Shown here piece after piece: positions 36,001 through 43,458 of a stretch of DNA of 64,000 bases (positions are counted from its first letter, which is position 1; each line of letters begins with the position of its first letter). A program made the translations under genes and the position numbers. Origin of the DNA: Solobacterium sp. UBA3691. GTDB lineage: Bacteria; Bacillota_I; Bacilli_A; Erysipelotrichales; Erysipelotrichaceae. A model generated the notes under the pieces. That model saw nothing but the letters and a program-made list of their open reading frames with translations. It ran no database searches and was not told the origin of the DNA. The stretch spans positions 1 through 64,000 of the forward strand of contig DFIS01000055.1 in the NCBI GenBank assembly GCA_002372175.1, in the 5' to 3' direction.

Positions 36001-37181
36001 AAATCCAGTTCGCCCTGCTGCAGGACAACATTTGCCTCATCGATGATTTCATAATCCACATGCTTAACGAGTTTTTCAGATCCCCTGAAGGTACCCTGAA
36101 AACCTTCAAAATCTTCATTCAGATAGTAAACATCAACGTCCTGATCCTGCGTCACCTGACTCTTATCGATAGTCACATGTACCTGATACTTTGTTTTGTA
36201 CAGGATAACACCGCCGGTACCGCCAACAAGAACGGTGCCTGCCAGTACAGCTGGAATAGCTTTTCTGATGACTGCAGCAATCCCGGCTTTCTTAACTGTG
36301 TTAACTGCAGCCTGTGCCTGTACGATTTTCTTTGCCTTGTCTGCCGCAGTTAAAGCTGCAGCTGCTGCTGTAGTACCTGTCACTGCCGAAGCAGACTTTG
36401 CAGCAATATCCCCGCTCTGCAGTCCTTCCAGAACAGCTTTGATACCATGTCCTGCAGGTCTTGTACTGCCCGATATGCTTGTCGGTACCCGCATCGGTAT
36501 ACTTGCAGGATCTGTCTGTCCAAGAAGACTTAACAGATACAGGAAGAACGTCAGCGGTGTCAGGCTGTACAGCTTGATTCCGTCTGTCTTTTCAAGACTT
36601 AATACACTCGTCTTGATATTCTTCTTCGCTGTATTGATCCGTCCTACTACCGTACTCTGCGGGATATCAAGCTCCTGTGCGATATCCTTCATCGTCAGAT
36701 GCTCGTAGTAGTACATCATCGTTACCAGTCGCTGTTCTTCCGGTAAACTGTCCAGTATCTTTACGATCAGTTCTTTCGTTGTCTGCTGATCCAGCACAAG
36801 ATCAGGTCTGCTTTCGATCTTCTCATCACTTGGGTCATACTGCAGATTCCCTTCTTCATCTTCCATATCCGTGAAGTAGGTCGTACTGTTCTGCAGTTTC
36901 CCTCTGACCAGAGAGGTAGCTTCATTTCTGACGATACGTCTTAACCAGGCTTCAAACTTACTGCCGTCTTCCAGAGAAGAGATATGTCTGAAGGCATTAA
37001 TAAAGGCATTCTGGACTGCGTCCTGTGCATCTTCATTATTACTTACATAGTTACGGGCATACCGGATCATCGGTTTCTCGTAGTGGTTGTACAAGGCTGT
37101 GATTGCACCTTCATCATTGTTAGCCGCTCTTTGTGTTAGACTTTGCAGGTTTGTGTTCCAAATTTCTTCAAAATTGGACAT
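33090..37181 (-). CDS. Membrane-tethered sigma factor fused to calcium repeats, VWA and lipase-fold ectodomain
   Basis: Protein of 1363 residues. Residues 1-246 are the shared sigma module (regions 2 and 4 intact); an Ala/Lys-rich linker leads to one transmembrane helix (about 307-328). Outside: an Ig-like segment (332-430), thrombospondin-type-3/EF-like calcium repeats (447-570, DTDGDGLTDGKE), a linker domain, a von Willebrand A domain (711-895) with MIDAS Asp718-x-Ser720-x-Ser722 and Asp822 (ILTDGED), further calcium repeats (903-990), and an alpha/beta-hydrolase of lipase class 3/DUF2974 type with oxyanion RGT near 1110 and GHSLGG nucleophile Ser1164. The combination suggests an adhesive or ligand-binding, possibly lipolytic, exterior tied to a transcription factor. 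Catalytic Asp and His were not assigned. Gaps: 15 bases after copy 3, 1 base before the Lgt-like gene. Confidence 0.9.
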   Translation of the reverse strand: MSNFEEIWNTNLQSLTQRAANNDEGAITALYNHYEKPMIRYARNYVSNNEDAQDAVQNAFINAFRHISSLEDGSKFEAWLRRIVRNEATSLVRGKLQNSTTYFTDMEDEEGNLQYDPSDEKIESRPDLVLDQQTTKELIVKILDSLPEEQRLVTMMYYYEHLTMKDIAQELDIPQSTVVGRINTAKKNIKTSVLSLEKTDGIKLYSLTPLTFFLYLLSLLGQTDPASIPMRVPTSISGSTRPAGHGIKAVLEGLQSGDIAAKSASAVTGTTAAAAALTAADKAKKIVQAQAAVNTVKKAGIAAVIRKAIPAVLAGTVLVGGTGGVILYKTKYQVHVTIDKSQVTQDQDVDVYYLNEDFEGFQGTFRGSEKLVKHVDYEIIDEANVVLQQGELDFSNEEWKISEPAMLPGLNELKVTATLINGKTVTDTVTIVDESGKYIKQVTVDTEDPDEDGLVNYLEESYGTDPEKADTDEDGLSDALEKFITYTDPVKYSTADDDISDGDRDTDGDGLTNLQELEIGTDPGSSDTDGDGLTDGKEHLTHKTDPKNADTDGDHAWDKWELDNGWDPLIEDEVIEITEECKDDKASASVTIVVGEAPNHVSIQPKKTDDLFDASISEQVYGAVEVDCEEDFESAEITISNDSLNSDEEFMIYFYDEETQTLEAQETIIEDKTAKAVIHHKGIYILLNKKTIDEVYAADIASEESLDDSVVNIAFAVDYSSSMTTNDPEYLRVKIVKEYISKLRDNRDQAALVQYAGSATVLAGMTADKAVLINAVDLITNESETGCESGTGTNGSAGLRAAMNQIESSPYATDKYVIILTDGEDTTASYDYDQLIQEAVDNGIVVFSVGMGDCDEELLRKISESTGGTYYYATVGEIETEGTVTLQEAFDKIEESTIDHYPDANEDGITDYYAKLICSGELTTGTGTNPFKDITEETLLENSDLDEDGLLNGEEVQIKDKDGFIYMEVSSDPLQKDTDHDGYPDGEDEHPAEWDVGDRDLAIFAALAYEDGSEFKEKMYSAGDIVGKPDEPGQSYYFLNYADISSLEKDGREGMDHGISEDWKIVDYVNIPTEFEQITDYAGIITEPGLDNFSATTFKNGDNVVIAYRGTSKDTNVENAAEWADNIINYGMLGTHCEEKYARNYARKIAAQYPNSNIYITGHSLGGYLAQVGTIQLIEDGINKPKHVAYFNGIGMNYYIPYGILAAEQLMAKSFTTYNPGQGMEVSSASKIRNALVTSLKTPNMKILSDYYDGSNLISYNIGGDVVSAIGEHCGDKKTYQATAEAIANHKGKHNDGLLSKISPGIVSSVIQIEANEYAKSYGLDSLIDYMWVTHETDSFLYYIGQGLRVNPAVSPEPQETNP
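36444..37181 (-). repeat. Sigma-module DNA repeat, copy 3
   Basis: About 738 bases nearly identical to 28959-29696, 31485-32222 and 38856-39593, here joined to a different ectodomain type. Confidence 0.93.
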
Positions 37182-37196
37182 TGTGTTACTCCTTGA

Positions 37197-39593
37197 TTAT
37201 CTGTAGCTCACGGTTACCCATTTACCGCTGTCATCTGCGATCCACCTGTTTTCACCGATCCGATACCAGGTATAGCCTTCCGCATACGTCGTCTCATAGA
37301 AATCATATGTCATTCCGCTTTTTACTTTTGCCAGTTTTTCTGCACTGGTACTTGGTGCTGAACGACTGTTCAGATTAGTCACTTTTATATATACCGTTCC
37401 CATAGGAGCTACCGTAACTTCTGTCGGTTTCGGAGTATTGACTGCTACAGGTTCCGGAACCCCGCCAAACTGTTTATAGCAGTTGTCTTCCGTAACAGGT
37501 ATACCTTCAGAAATCGTTTTCTTCAGGTCTAAAATACCGTAAACTTTGTCTTTGCCTACGTATGCTTTGCCCTGATACAGAGTCGTCACATCATCCCAGA
37601 TGAAATCAGTAACTTCTTTTCCCTGTTCATCGATAAAGCCCCATTTACCATTTTTCTTTACAGGACAGTATCCGTCCTCAAAGTATTTGACATCTTCGTA
37701 AATGATTTCCGTGATCTGCTTATTATCCCGTACATTGAACAGTCCGTATGCATTCTTTGCTGGATTTGTTAAGACGATAAAGCCATTTATAAACCCGCGT
37801 AAATATGCAACACCAGGCTCAGATCCCGAATACATTACATGTCCGGTAGGATCTGCCGCAGCAAACACATTGTTCTGCTTGTCAATGAAAACATAGTAAT
37901 CCCCTTCAGTGTTTTCAATTACGCCTGTATTTGCTGTATCCCCCAGCATACGCCAATACAATTGATCATTCTCCAGAGATGGGACCGGGTACAGTCCTCC
38001 TAAACCTCCGGTATTTGGGAACTTCTCTATAGAACTCAGATCAGAAGAAATCTTATAGAGATATTCATTAGACGGACCGCCGAAGAAATAGAAAATCCCA
38101 TACTTGACATAATCAAACGGCATACCATGATCACTGCCTGTATCTGCCGACAGGTATATGCGAGATCGATCAAAGGAGGAGATCGTTAATACTCCGCCAT
38201 TTCTGTACACTATTACCTGCTCATTCTGTCTTTCACCGGTGCCAGGCGATTCATCAAACTGCCAAAGATATGGATAACCGATACGTTCACAAAGCAACCC
38301 TGATTCTAATGTCGGATCAGCAGAATCCTCCCAGCCTATAAGAGAGTACTCCAGAGGCTCAACGATATCAAAGGATATACCAGGTTCTTCCGCCCAGACG
38401 ACGGAGCGATCCACTGTAGTTTCTTTGTTTTTCTCATTGTCTTTAGTGAATAATCCGCTAATTCCTGATTCACCATCATGGTCTGAATCTGATTCAGAAT
38501 TACTGCTGTTTTCAGCTGTTTCTGTACCGGTCGTCGTCTCTTCTTTATCTGCATCAGATATAAAGTTCTTGTAGATATATGATCCACCTAAGGCTCCTGC
38601 TGTTCCTATTGCCACACCCAGAACGATTGGCAGGATCTTCCCAGTAATTGCAGTTCCTGCAGCTTTAGCAGCTGTATGTGTTACTGCCTTTCCAGCAGCT
38701 GCTTTTACTGCAGTCTCTGCTGTACTGCTCTCTCTTAACGCACTCAGTACTTCCTCTACACCCTTGTCAGCAGACGTTGTCACTGTCTGTGCTGTTGGTG
38801 CTTCAGGTACAGTATTGGCACTGCTTCCCTTGATGCTATCCAGCACAGATCTCAGCCCATGTCCTGCTGGTCTTGTACTGCCCGATATACTTGTAGGTAC
38901 CCGCATCGGTATGCTTGCAGGATCTGTCTGTCCAAGCAAGCTTAACAGATACAGGAAGAACGTCAGCGGTGTCAGGCTGTACAGCTTGATCCCATCCTTC
39001 TTTTCAAGACTTAATACACTCGTCTTGATATTCTTCTTCGCTGTATTGATTCGTCCTACCACCGTGCTCTGCGGGATATCCAGTTCCTGTGCGATATCCT
39101 TCATGGTTAAGTGCTCGTAGTAGTACATCATCGTTACCAGTCTCTGTTCTTCCGGTAAGCTGTCCAGTATCTTTACGATCAGTTCTTTCGTTGTCTGCTG
39201 GTCCAGTACCAGATCAGGTCTGCTTTCGATCTTCTCATCACTCGGATCATACTGCATATTTCCCTCTTCATCTTCCATATCCGTGAAGTAGGTCGTACTG
39301 TTCTGCAGTTTTCCTCTGACAAGTGATGTCGCTTCATTCCTGACGATACGTCTCAGCCAGACTTCAAACTTACTGCCGTCTTCCAGAGAAGAGATATGTC
39401 TGAAGGCATTAATAAAGGCATTCTGGACTGCGTCCTGTGCATCTTCATTATTACTTACATAGTTACGGGCATACCGGATCATCGGTTTCTCGTAGTGGTT
39501 GTACAGGGCTGTGACTGCACCTTCATCGCCCTTAACTGCTTTCTGTGTTAGACTCTGCAGGTTTGTATTCCATATCTCTTCTACTGTAGGCAT
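37197..39593 (-). CDS. Membrane-tethered ECF-like sigma factor with WG-repeat/SH3 ectodomain (copy 3)
   Basis: Protein of 798 residues. Sigma region 2 and region 4 (AQELDIPQSTVVGRI) are intact. Transmembrane helix at about 320-341 (LPIVLGVAIGTAGALGG) is followed by an Asp/Ser-rich spacer, then a variable outer part (395-590) unlike copies 1 and 2 that may form a small beta-propeller (short strands with SFDRSR, FFGGPSNEYLY). The end has WG repeats (KNGKWGFIDEQG) and an SH3-like domain nearly identical to copy 2. It is the first full sigma gene in the direction of transcription, 17 bases after a zinc-ribbon gene. Predicted role: sense an envelope or external signal and redirect RNA polymerase. 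Target promoters are unknown. Confidence 0.9.
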   Translation of the reverse strand: MPTVEEIWNTNLQSLTQKAVKGDEGAVTALYNHYEKPMIRYARNYVSNNEDAQDAVQNAFINAFRHISSLEDGSKFEVWLRRIVRNEATSLVRGKLQNSTTYFTDMEDEEGNMQYDPSDEKIESRPDLVLDQQTTKELIVKILDSLPEEQRLVTMMYYYEHLTMKDIAQELDIPQSTVVGRINTAKKNIKTSVLSLEKKDGIKLYSLTPLTFFLYLLSLLGQTDPASIPMRVPTSISGSTRPAGHGLRSVLDSIKGSSANTVPEAPTAQTVTTSADKGVEEVLSALRESSTAETAVKAAAGKAVTHTAAKAAGTAITGKILPIVLGVAIGTAGALGGSYIYKNFISDADKEETTTGTETAENSSNSESDSDHDGESGISGLFTKDNEKNKETTVDRSVVWAEEPGISFDIVEPLEYSLIGWEDSADPTLESGLLCERIGYPYLWQFDESPGTGERQNEQVIVYRNGGVLTISSFDRSRIYLSADTGSDHGMPFDYVKYGIFYFFGGPSNEYLYKISSDLSSIEKFPNTGGLGGLYPVPSLENDQLYWRMLGDTANTGVIENTEGDYYVFIDKQNNVFAAADPTGHVMYSGSEPGVAYLRGFINGFIVLTNPAKNAYGLFNVRDNKQITEIIYEDVKYFEDGYCPVKKNGKWGFIDEQGKEVTDFIWDDVTTLYQGKAYVGKDKVYGILDLKKTISEGIPVTEDNCYKQFGGVPEPVAVNTPKPTEVTVAPMGTVYIKVTNLNSRSAPSTSAEKLAKVKSGMTYDFYETTYAEGYTWYRIGENRWIADDSGKWVTVSYR
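38856..39593 (-). repeat. Sigma-module DNA repeat, copy 4
   Basis: About 738 bases nearly identical to the other three sigma modules, at the upstream end of the array. Confidence 0.93.
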
Positions 39594-39610
39594 AACTCTA
39601 TTCCAATTTG

Positions 39611-40540
39611 TTAATATCCCAGATCTTTAATGAACTTATCGAATTCCTTTGGAGCATCTGCTTCCTTTACGCAGAACAAGAATTTTTTCCCGTCACGGAT
39701 TGCAATGATTTGTCCCCAATCACCTTCATATACATATTTATCACCGTTTTTCAGTTCTTTATGCTCCTTCAAATACTCCTGTGCGTTGCTCGGAACCATA
39801 TTTGATAATGTTGTTTTAGCTGCACTTGTAGTTTCAAACTCCATATAATAGACTCCGAAAGACGGCTCGCTGTCATCGTATTTATTGGCAATGAATCCTG
39901 TTGAAGCTTTGAGACCTTCAACGTATTCATCTCTAAGATCATCTTCAGCCACCTCATAGCATTCGTCATAATCCAGATCAAGCTGATCTGCCAGTTTCTC
40001 CGCCAGTTCGTCAAATCTCTCCACTGTCAGTTCCGGTTTCTTGAACAGCATCTTTCCTAGTAATCCGACGATGGCCAGACATACGACAGCAGCTGCCGCA
40101 ATGACTGCAGTTTTCTTCGCTTTCTTTGGTTCAATGGACGCTATCTTGGTGCTTACACCCTGGGCTTTCTCGTTGATCGTCGTGCCTGCGTTGTTCAGGG
40201 CTTCCTTGACCTTCGGTGCATTCTCCTGATACAGCTGACCTGCCTTCTCTCCGGCATTGTTCAGGGCTTCCTTTACTTTCGGGGCATTCTCCTGGTACAG
40301 CTGGCCCGCCTTTTCCCCTGCATTATTCAGGGCTTCTCTTACCTTTGGCGCATTCTCCTGGTATATCTGCCCGGCTTTCTCTCCGGCTGTATTCAGTGCC
40401 TCTCTTACCTTCTTCTGCATATCCTGCAGAGTGGCTGTATTCTGATTCTGTGCCTGCTGCGCGTTAGCTGTCGGAGCTCCGCAGAACGGACAGAATGTAC
40501 TGTTATCGGGTATTTCTTTTCCACATTTTGAGCAATACAT
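39611..40540 (-). CDS. Zinc-ribbon transmembrane protein with 22-residue repeats
   Basis: Protein of 309 residues. An N-terminal zinc ribbon (CSKCGKEIP...CPFCGAP, 3-23) is followed by three to four tandem 22-residue helical repeats (about 41-130, KVREALNNAGEKAGQLYQENAP), a basic KPKKAKK stop, one transmembrane helix (about 145-163) and an outer domain (170-309) rich in Asp/Glu with GDKYVYEGDWGQIIAIRDGK. No enzyme motif is seen. The plan (cytosolic zinc ribbon, transmembrane helix, exterior domain) parallels the sigma fusions next door, suggesting a partner or scaffold. It lies 11 bases after another zinc-ribbon gene and 17 before sigma copy 3. Confidence 0.85.
   Translation of the reverse strand: MYCSKCGKEIPDNSTFCPFCGAPTANAQQAQNQNTATLQDMQKKVREALNTAGEKAGQIYQENAPKVREALNNAGEKAGQLYQENAPKVKEALNNAGEKAGQLYQENAPKVKEALNNAGTTINEKAQGVSTKIASIEPKKAKKTAVIAAAAVVCLAIVGLLGKMLFKKPELTVERFDELAEKLADQLDLDYDECYEVAEDDLRDEYVEGLKASTGFIANKYDDSEPSFGVYYMEFETTSAAKTTLSNMVPSNAQEYLKEHKELKNGDKYVYEGDWGQIIAIRDGKKFLFCVKEADAPKEFDKFIKDLGY
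40193..40390 (-). repeat. Three 66-bp in-frame tandem repeats
   Basis: A 66-base unit starting at 40193, 40259 and 40325, with a partial fourth from 40391, encodes 22-residue helical repeats in the zinc-ribbon protein. Copies differ mostly at silent positions. Such units can change number by slippage or recombination. Confidence 0.88.
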
Positions 40541-40551
40541 GATCGTCTCCT

Positions 40552-42234
40552 TTATTCAAAATCTTTTGTTACTGTGTAATTACTTACATATGGCTGGATA
40601 AGTTTCTTTTCCAGGTCTGCCACGCTCTCATAGCCATAGAACCAAAGTTTCTGACTGTCACTTTCCGATTCAAATGTCTTAGTGAATGAATTGTTTGGCG
40701 TGCTGTATCTCAAGACATTCAGACTGGTTGTACCATCAGCTTTCATAACGATATTGGTGTATTCTATCGGATAATAATATGTCATTTCTCCGGTAATACC
40801 ATCAGCGTCATATTTTGCGTTAACTGTATATACATAGGTCAGTGCGTTTCCTGCGCCTTCTTTCCGTGTAAGCAGATAGCTGCCCATATACTCCATTGAC
40901 TCGATCGTCATGCCGTCTACCCAGCTTGATGTGACTGATGTCAGCTGATCTTTCATCTGTGCTGCGATCTTCTCCATATCTGACTCAGGCATTTCATCAA
41001 TAGTAGTGATGTAATGATCCAGTCCTGATACTGTAAATTCTTTGGAGAATGACTCAGGTACGTAACCATAGTTTTCAGCAAATTTTGCGGAGATATCGGA
41101 TTCATCACCGTAGATCGTAACTGTTACGGTATCACCGTTACTTAATCCGCTATACTTGTCCAGCTCAAAGTCCAGGTATTTGATCTCGTCCTTATCCGAT
41201 TTATTAACTACTTCCGCTCTTCCGTCCGGTGCTGTTCCGCTGAATTCTACAGTAACATCTGCGAATACATCTTTTGCGGATACTTTGTCGAGATCCTTAA
41301 CGGTATACTCTTTATCTGCGTACTTGAATTTCACGCCGAACACATCTCCAAAGCTCTTGATCACATCGTCTGTATAATCTTCTTTACCCCAGATCAGACG
41401 GACTTTGTTTCCGTTGGAGAGACGGTTGTATTTGATATTCTCATCTACAGGTTCAGTCTTCGGGAAGATCACGTACTGTTCCAAAGTACCAACTGCGTAT
41501 CTGAACAGTTCTTCACTGTTTTCACCCTTCTTCAGTTCTTTCAGTTTTCTGGGTGACAGAGAATTAATATAGTTCTCAAAGCCAGATCCAAACTCATCAT
41601 ATTCATCAATGAACTTTTCGGCTGCTTTGTAATTGAACTTGATCTTTTCGGAATAATCTTCATAAAGTTCTTTTGTATCAAAGTCCAGAGTTGTTTTGCC
41701 GTATCCGTCGGCACCGCTGAACTCTACCGTCACATACTTGTTCAGGTTGATTGTAGGCTTGTACAGTGCCTTGAATCCTACCACCAGCAGTAACACTGCC
41801 AGGACTGCCGCAATGGCTGCTTTTGCTTTCTTTGTCAGTTTGAACGAAGGCATCTTTACCGGTGCTGTTTTAGCTGCAGGTGCTGCCGCAGGTGCAGCTG
41901 TCGGTGCTGTACCGTCCAGTCTGGCGCCGCAGGTATTGCAGAACATAGCACCTTCAAGTACCGGACTGCCGCATTTCGGGCAGACCTTCTGTGCAGGTGT
42001 TTCTTCGCTCTTCTTTGCTGCTGTAACATCAGCTCCGCAGTGATTGCAGAACTTTGCGCCTTCCTGCAGCGGTTTTCCGCATACCGGGCAGATACTTGCC
42101 GACTGTGTCTTCTCTTCTACAGGTGCTGTTTCTTCCGTACCCTGTAATGTTTCAGGTTCTTCCACAGGTGTTCCGCAGATACTGCAGATTGTAGTCCCCT
42201 CAGGGATCTCATTTCCACATACTTTACATTTCAT
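40552..42234 (-). CDS. Triple zinc-ribbon transmembrane protein
   Basis: Protein of 560 residues. Three zinc ribbons of CxxC...CxxC type lie at about 3-21, 49-68 and 84-103 (KVCGNEIP, PVCGKPLQ, PKCGSPVL). They are followed by an Ala/Pro-rich linker, a basic KLTKKAK segment, one transmembrane helix (about 137-154) and an ectodomain (155-560) containing repeated Ig-like segments with VTVEFSG/GADGYGKTTLDF and GTAPDGRAEVV motifs. The ligand is unknown; no catalytic motif is seen. Its start has a ribosome-binding stretch and follows the small sigma-region-2 gene by 91 bases. The exterior domains differ from those of the neighbouring zinc-ribbon proteins while the cytosolic ribbons are alike. Confidence 0.86.
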   Translation of the reverse strand: MKCKVCGNEIPEGTTICSICGTPVEEPETLQGTEETAPVEEKTQSASICPVCGKPLQEGAKFCNHCGADVTAAKKSEETPAQKVCPKCGSPVLEGAMFCNTCGARLDGTAPTAAPAAAPAAKTAPVKMPSFKLTKKAKAAIAAVLAVLLLVVGFKALYKPTINLNKYVTVEFSGADGYGKTTLDFDTKELYEDYSEKIKFNYKAAEKFIDEYDEFGSGFENYINSLSPRKLKELKKGENSEELFRYAVGTLEQYVIFPKTEPVDENIKYNRLSNGNKVRLIWGKEDYTDDVIKSFGDVFGVKFKYADKEYTVKDLDKVSAKDVFADVTVEFSGTAPDGRAEVVNKSDKDEIKYLDFELDKYSGLSNGDTVTVTIYGDESDISAKFAENYGYVPESFSKEFTVSGLDHYITTIDEMPESDMEKIAAQMKDQLTSVTSSWVDGMTIESMEYMGSYLLTRKEGAGNALTYVYTVNAKYDADGITGEMTYYYPIEYTNIVMKADGTTSLNVLRYSTPNNSFTKTFESESDSQKLWFYGYESVADLEKKLIQPYVSNYTVTKDFE

Positions 42235-42325
42235 TTTTGTTATTCCCCTTTGCTGTTTTGTTTAGATTATTTGATGCTTGTGATTCTTTTTACATTATAC
42301 TCTCTTTTTGTATAGCGCACCCTGC

Positions 42326-42631
42326 TTAACTGGCCAATATCCTCTCTTTTACAGCAAATATTGCATTCTTATATACAATTTCAGCCAGCCAGGAATCAAA
42401 TCCTTTTCCAGGGTACACACATAATGATCCGCGAAGATCACTGATTGATTTGTCGAGGATCTCTCTGGCGGTCTCACTGTCTTTTACATATGTCAGTGCC
42501 GCAAAATATATTTCATCTGCATAGACCGCCACGAGTTCATCCGTTGCTTTTTTGTTGCCTGATACTGCTTCTTTCAGAAGCATGTCAATACATCCTGTCC
42601 CCCCGTCTCTGTATAACGGAATCCTTGTCAA
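42326..42631 (-). CDS. Small stand-alone sigma region-2-like protein
   Basis: Protein of 101 residues. The pattern (KKATDELVAVYADEIYFAALTYVKDSETAREILDKSISDL) resembles sigma region 2 of the neighbouring fusions, including the core-polymerase-binding helices. Region 4 and any transmembrane helix are absent. The start is a TTG with an excellent AAGGAGGT 7 bases upstream. That ribosome-binding site includes the stop codon of the preceding gene (AGGAGGTAA), so translation is probably coupled. It could be a regulator that binds core polymerase or a decayed sigma gene. Homology is weak, so the assignment is tentative. Confidence 0.65.
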   Translation of the reverse strand: MTRIPLYRDGGTGCIDMLLKEAVSGNKKATDELVAVYADEIYFAALTYVKDSETAREILDKSISDLRGSLCVYPGKGFDSWLAEIVYKNAIFAVKERILAS

Positions 42632-42636
42632 TGTAT

Positions 42637-43266
42637 TTACCTCCTTGTATTGCGTGCAGTTGCTACGTTAGCCATTGCTGAGATGAATGTGTTTCTTTCA
42701 ACATTCCGCATATGCTCTGTCTGCATCTTCTGTTCTCTTAGCGCTGCATCACTATTCTGTTCCAGCTTCAATCTGTGCAGGAAGTCATCACACTGTGACA
42801 ATGCCTGTCCGATCGTTTCTGCTCTGTCATCTGTCACCATCTTTACGATATATCTTGAAGCTGTCTCGAAGTGATATTCTGCCGGCAGGATACTCAGTTC
42901 TGCTGCATAGGTATCTTCCAGTTCAGCGACTCTGTCGTTTGCTGCCTGAATATCTTCGTTGAGTTCATTCACACGTTTCTGCGTACTATTCTTACGACTG
43001 TTTACCAGAACCAGACGCAGAATAATCAGAACTGCGCTCATTACAACGAATATCGTCGCATTATCCATAAGCACTCCAACCGCAAAGAACAGAATTACCA
43101 CAAGAATCCAGGTGATCTTACCAATACTCTTCTTATTCTTCTGGAATCTGAACCACAGATCATTGATCTCTGCTCTGCAGTTATTGATGCGCTCATACTC
43201 CGGCTGAAGATAACCAATAACGATCTCATTTGCTGCTGTAACTTTCTCTCTTAATTCGTAATTCAT
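42637..43266 (-). CDS. Coiled-coil protein with transmembrane hairpin
   Basis: Protein of 209 residues. A helical N-terminus (1-45) is followed by two closely spaced transmembrane helices (about 50-68 and 71-88), a basic loop and a long coiled coil (92-122, NELNEDIQAANDRVAELE), then further helices with no catalytic motif. Family not recognised. Both ends are predicted on the cytosolic side. AGGGAGGAAA precedes the ATG. It appears to be the first gene of the long leftward operon, with the next gene coupled through an overlapping stop and ribosome-binding site. Confidence 0.75.
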   Translation of the reverse strand: MNYELREKVTAANEIVIGYLQPEYERINNCRAEINDLWFRFQKNKKSIGKITWILVVILFFAVGVLMDNATIFVVMSAVLIILRLVLVNSRKNSTQKRVNELNEDIQAANDRVAELEDTYAAELSILPAEYHFETASRYIVKMVTDDRAETIGQALSQCDDFLHRLKLEQNSDAALREQKMQTEHMRNVERNTFISAMANVATARNTRR

Positions 43267-43400
43267 CTTTAATTTCCTCCCTGGCTTATCGCCTTACACT
43301 ACTAAGACGCAGGCAGAAATGCGTTTTAAAAAAAGTTTTTAATTTTTTTGCAAAAAACTATTTTCTGTTTTATTTCGCTGCTCTGCAGGTATCACAATGC
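43267..43400 (-). promoter_or_regulatory. Promoter region of the sigma/zinc-ribbon operon
   Basis: An AT-rich 134-base stretch ahead of the first operon gene. It contains a possible TTGCAA and TTTAAA pair 17 bases apart and an inverted repeat ACGCA...TGCGT at 43307-43324 that could be an operator. None is a strong consensus. The terminator just upstream suggests transcription starts afresh here. Confidence 0.35.
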
Positions 43401-43403
43401 ATG

Positions 43404-43431
43404 AAAAAAGAAGCAGAATACTCTGCTTCTT
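43404..43431 (-). terminator. Intrinsic terminator after the large zinc-ribbon protein
   Basis: AGAAGCAGA and TCTGCTTCT pair around a 4-base loop, followed leftward by a run of six T. It isolates the gene at 43459 from the downstream sigma operon. Confidence 0.85.
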
Positions 43432-43458
43432 ATCCGGTAAGCATAACTGCAGGAATGA

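Noticed and set aside
27129..39593. Repeats as evidence of an insertion sequence or composite transposon
   Set aside because: The repeats are coding sigma and WG modules in direct orientation; no transposase or terminal inverted repeats were seen.
40193..40420. Regular repeats resembling a CRISPR array
   Set aside because: The 66-bp units are contiguous, in frame and coding, with no unique spacers.
42445..43254. Several plus-strand frames of 74-127 codons
   Set aside because: They are antisense to the coiled-coil and sigma-region-2-like genes, which have strong ribosome-binding sites and tight operon spacing.
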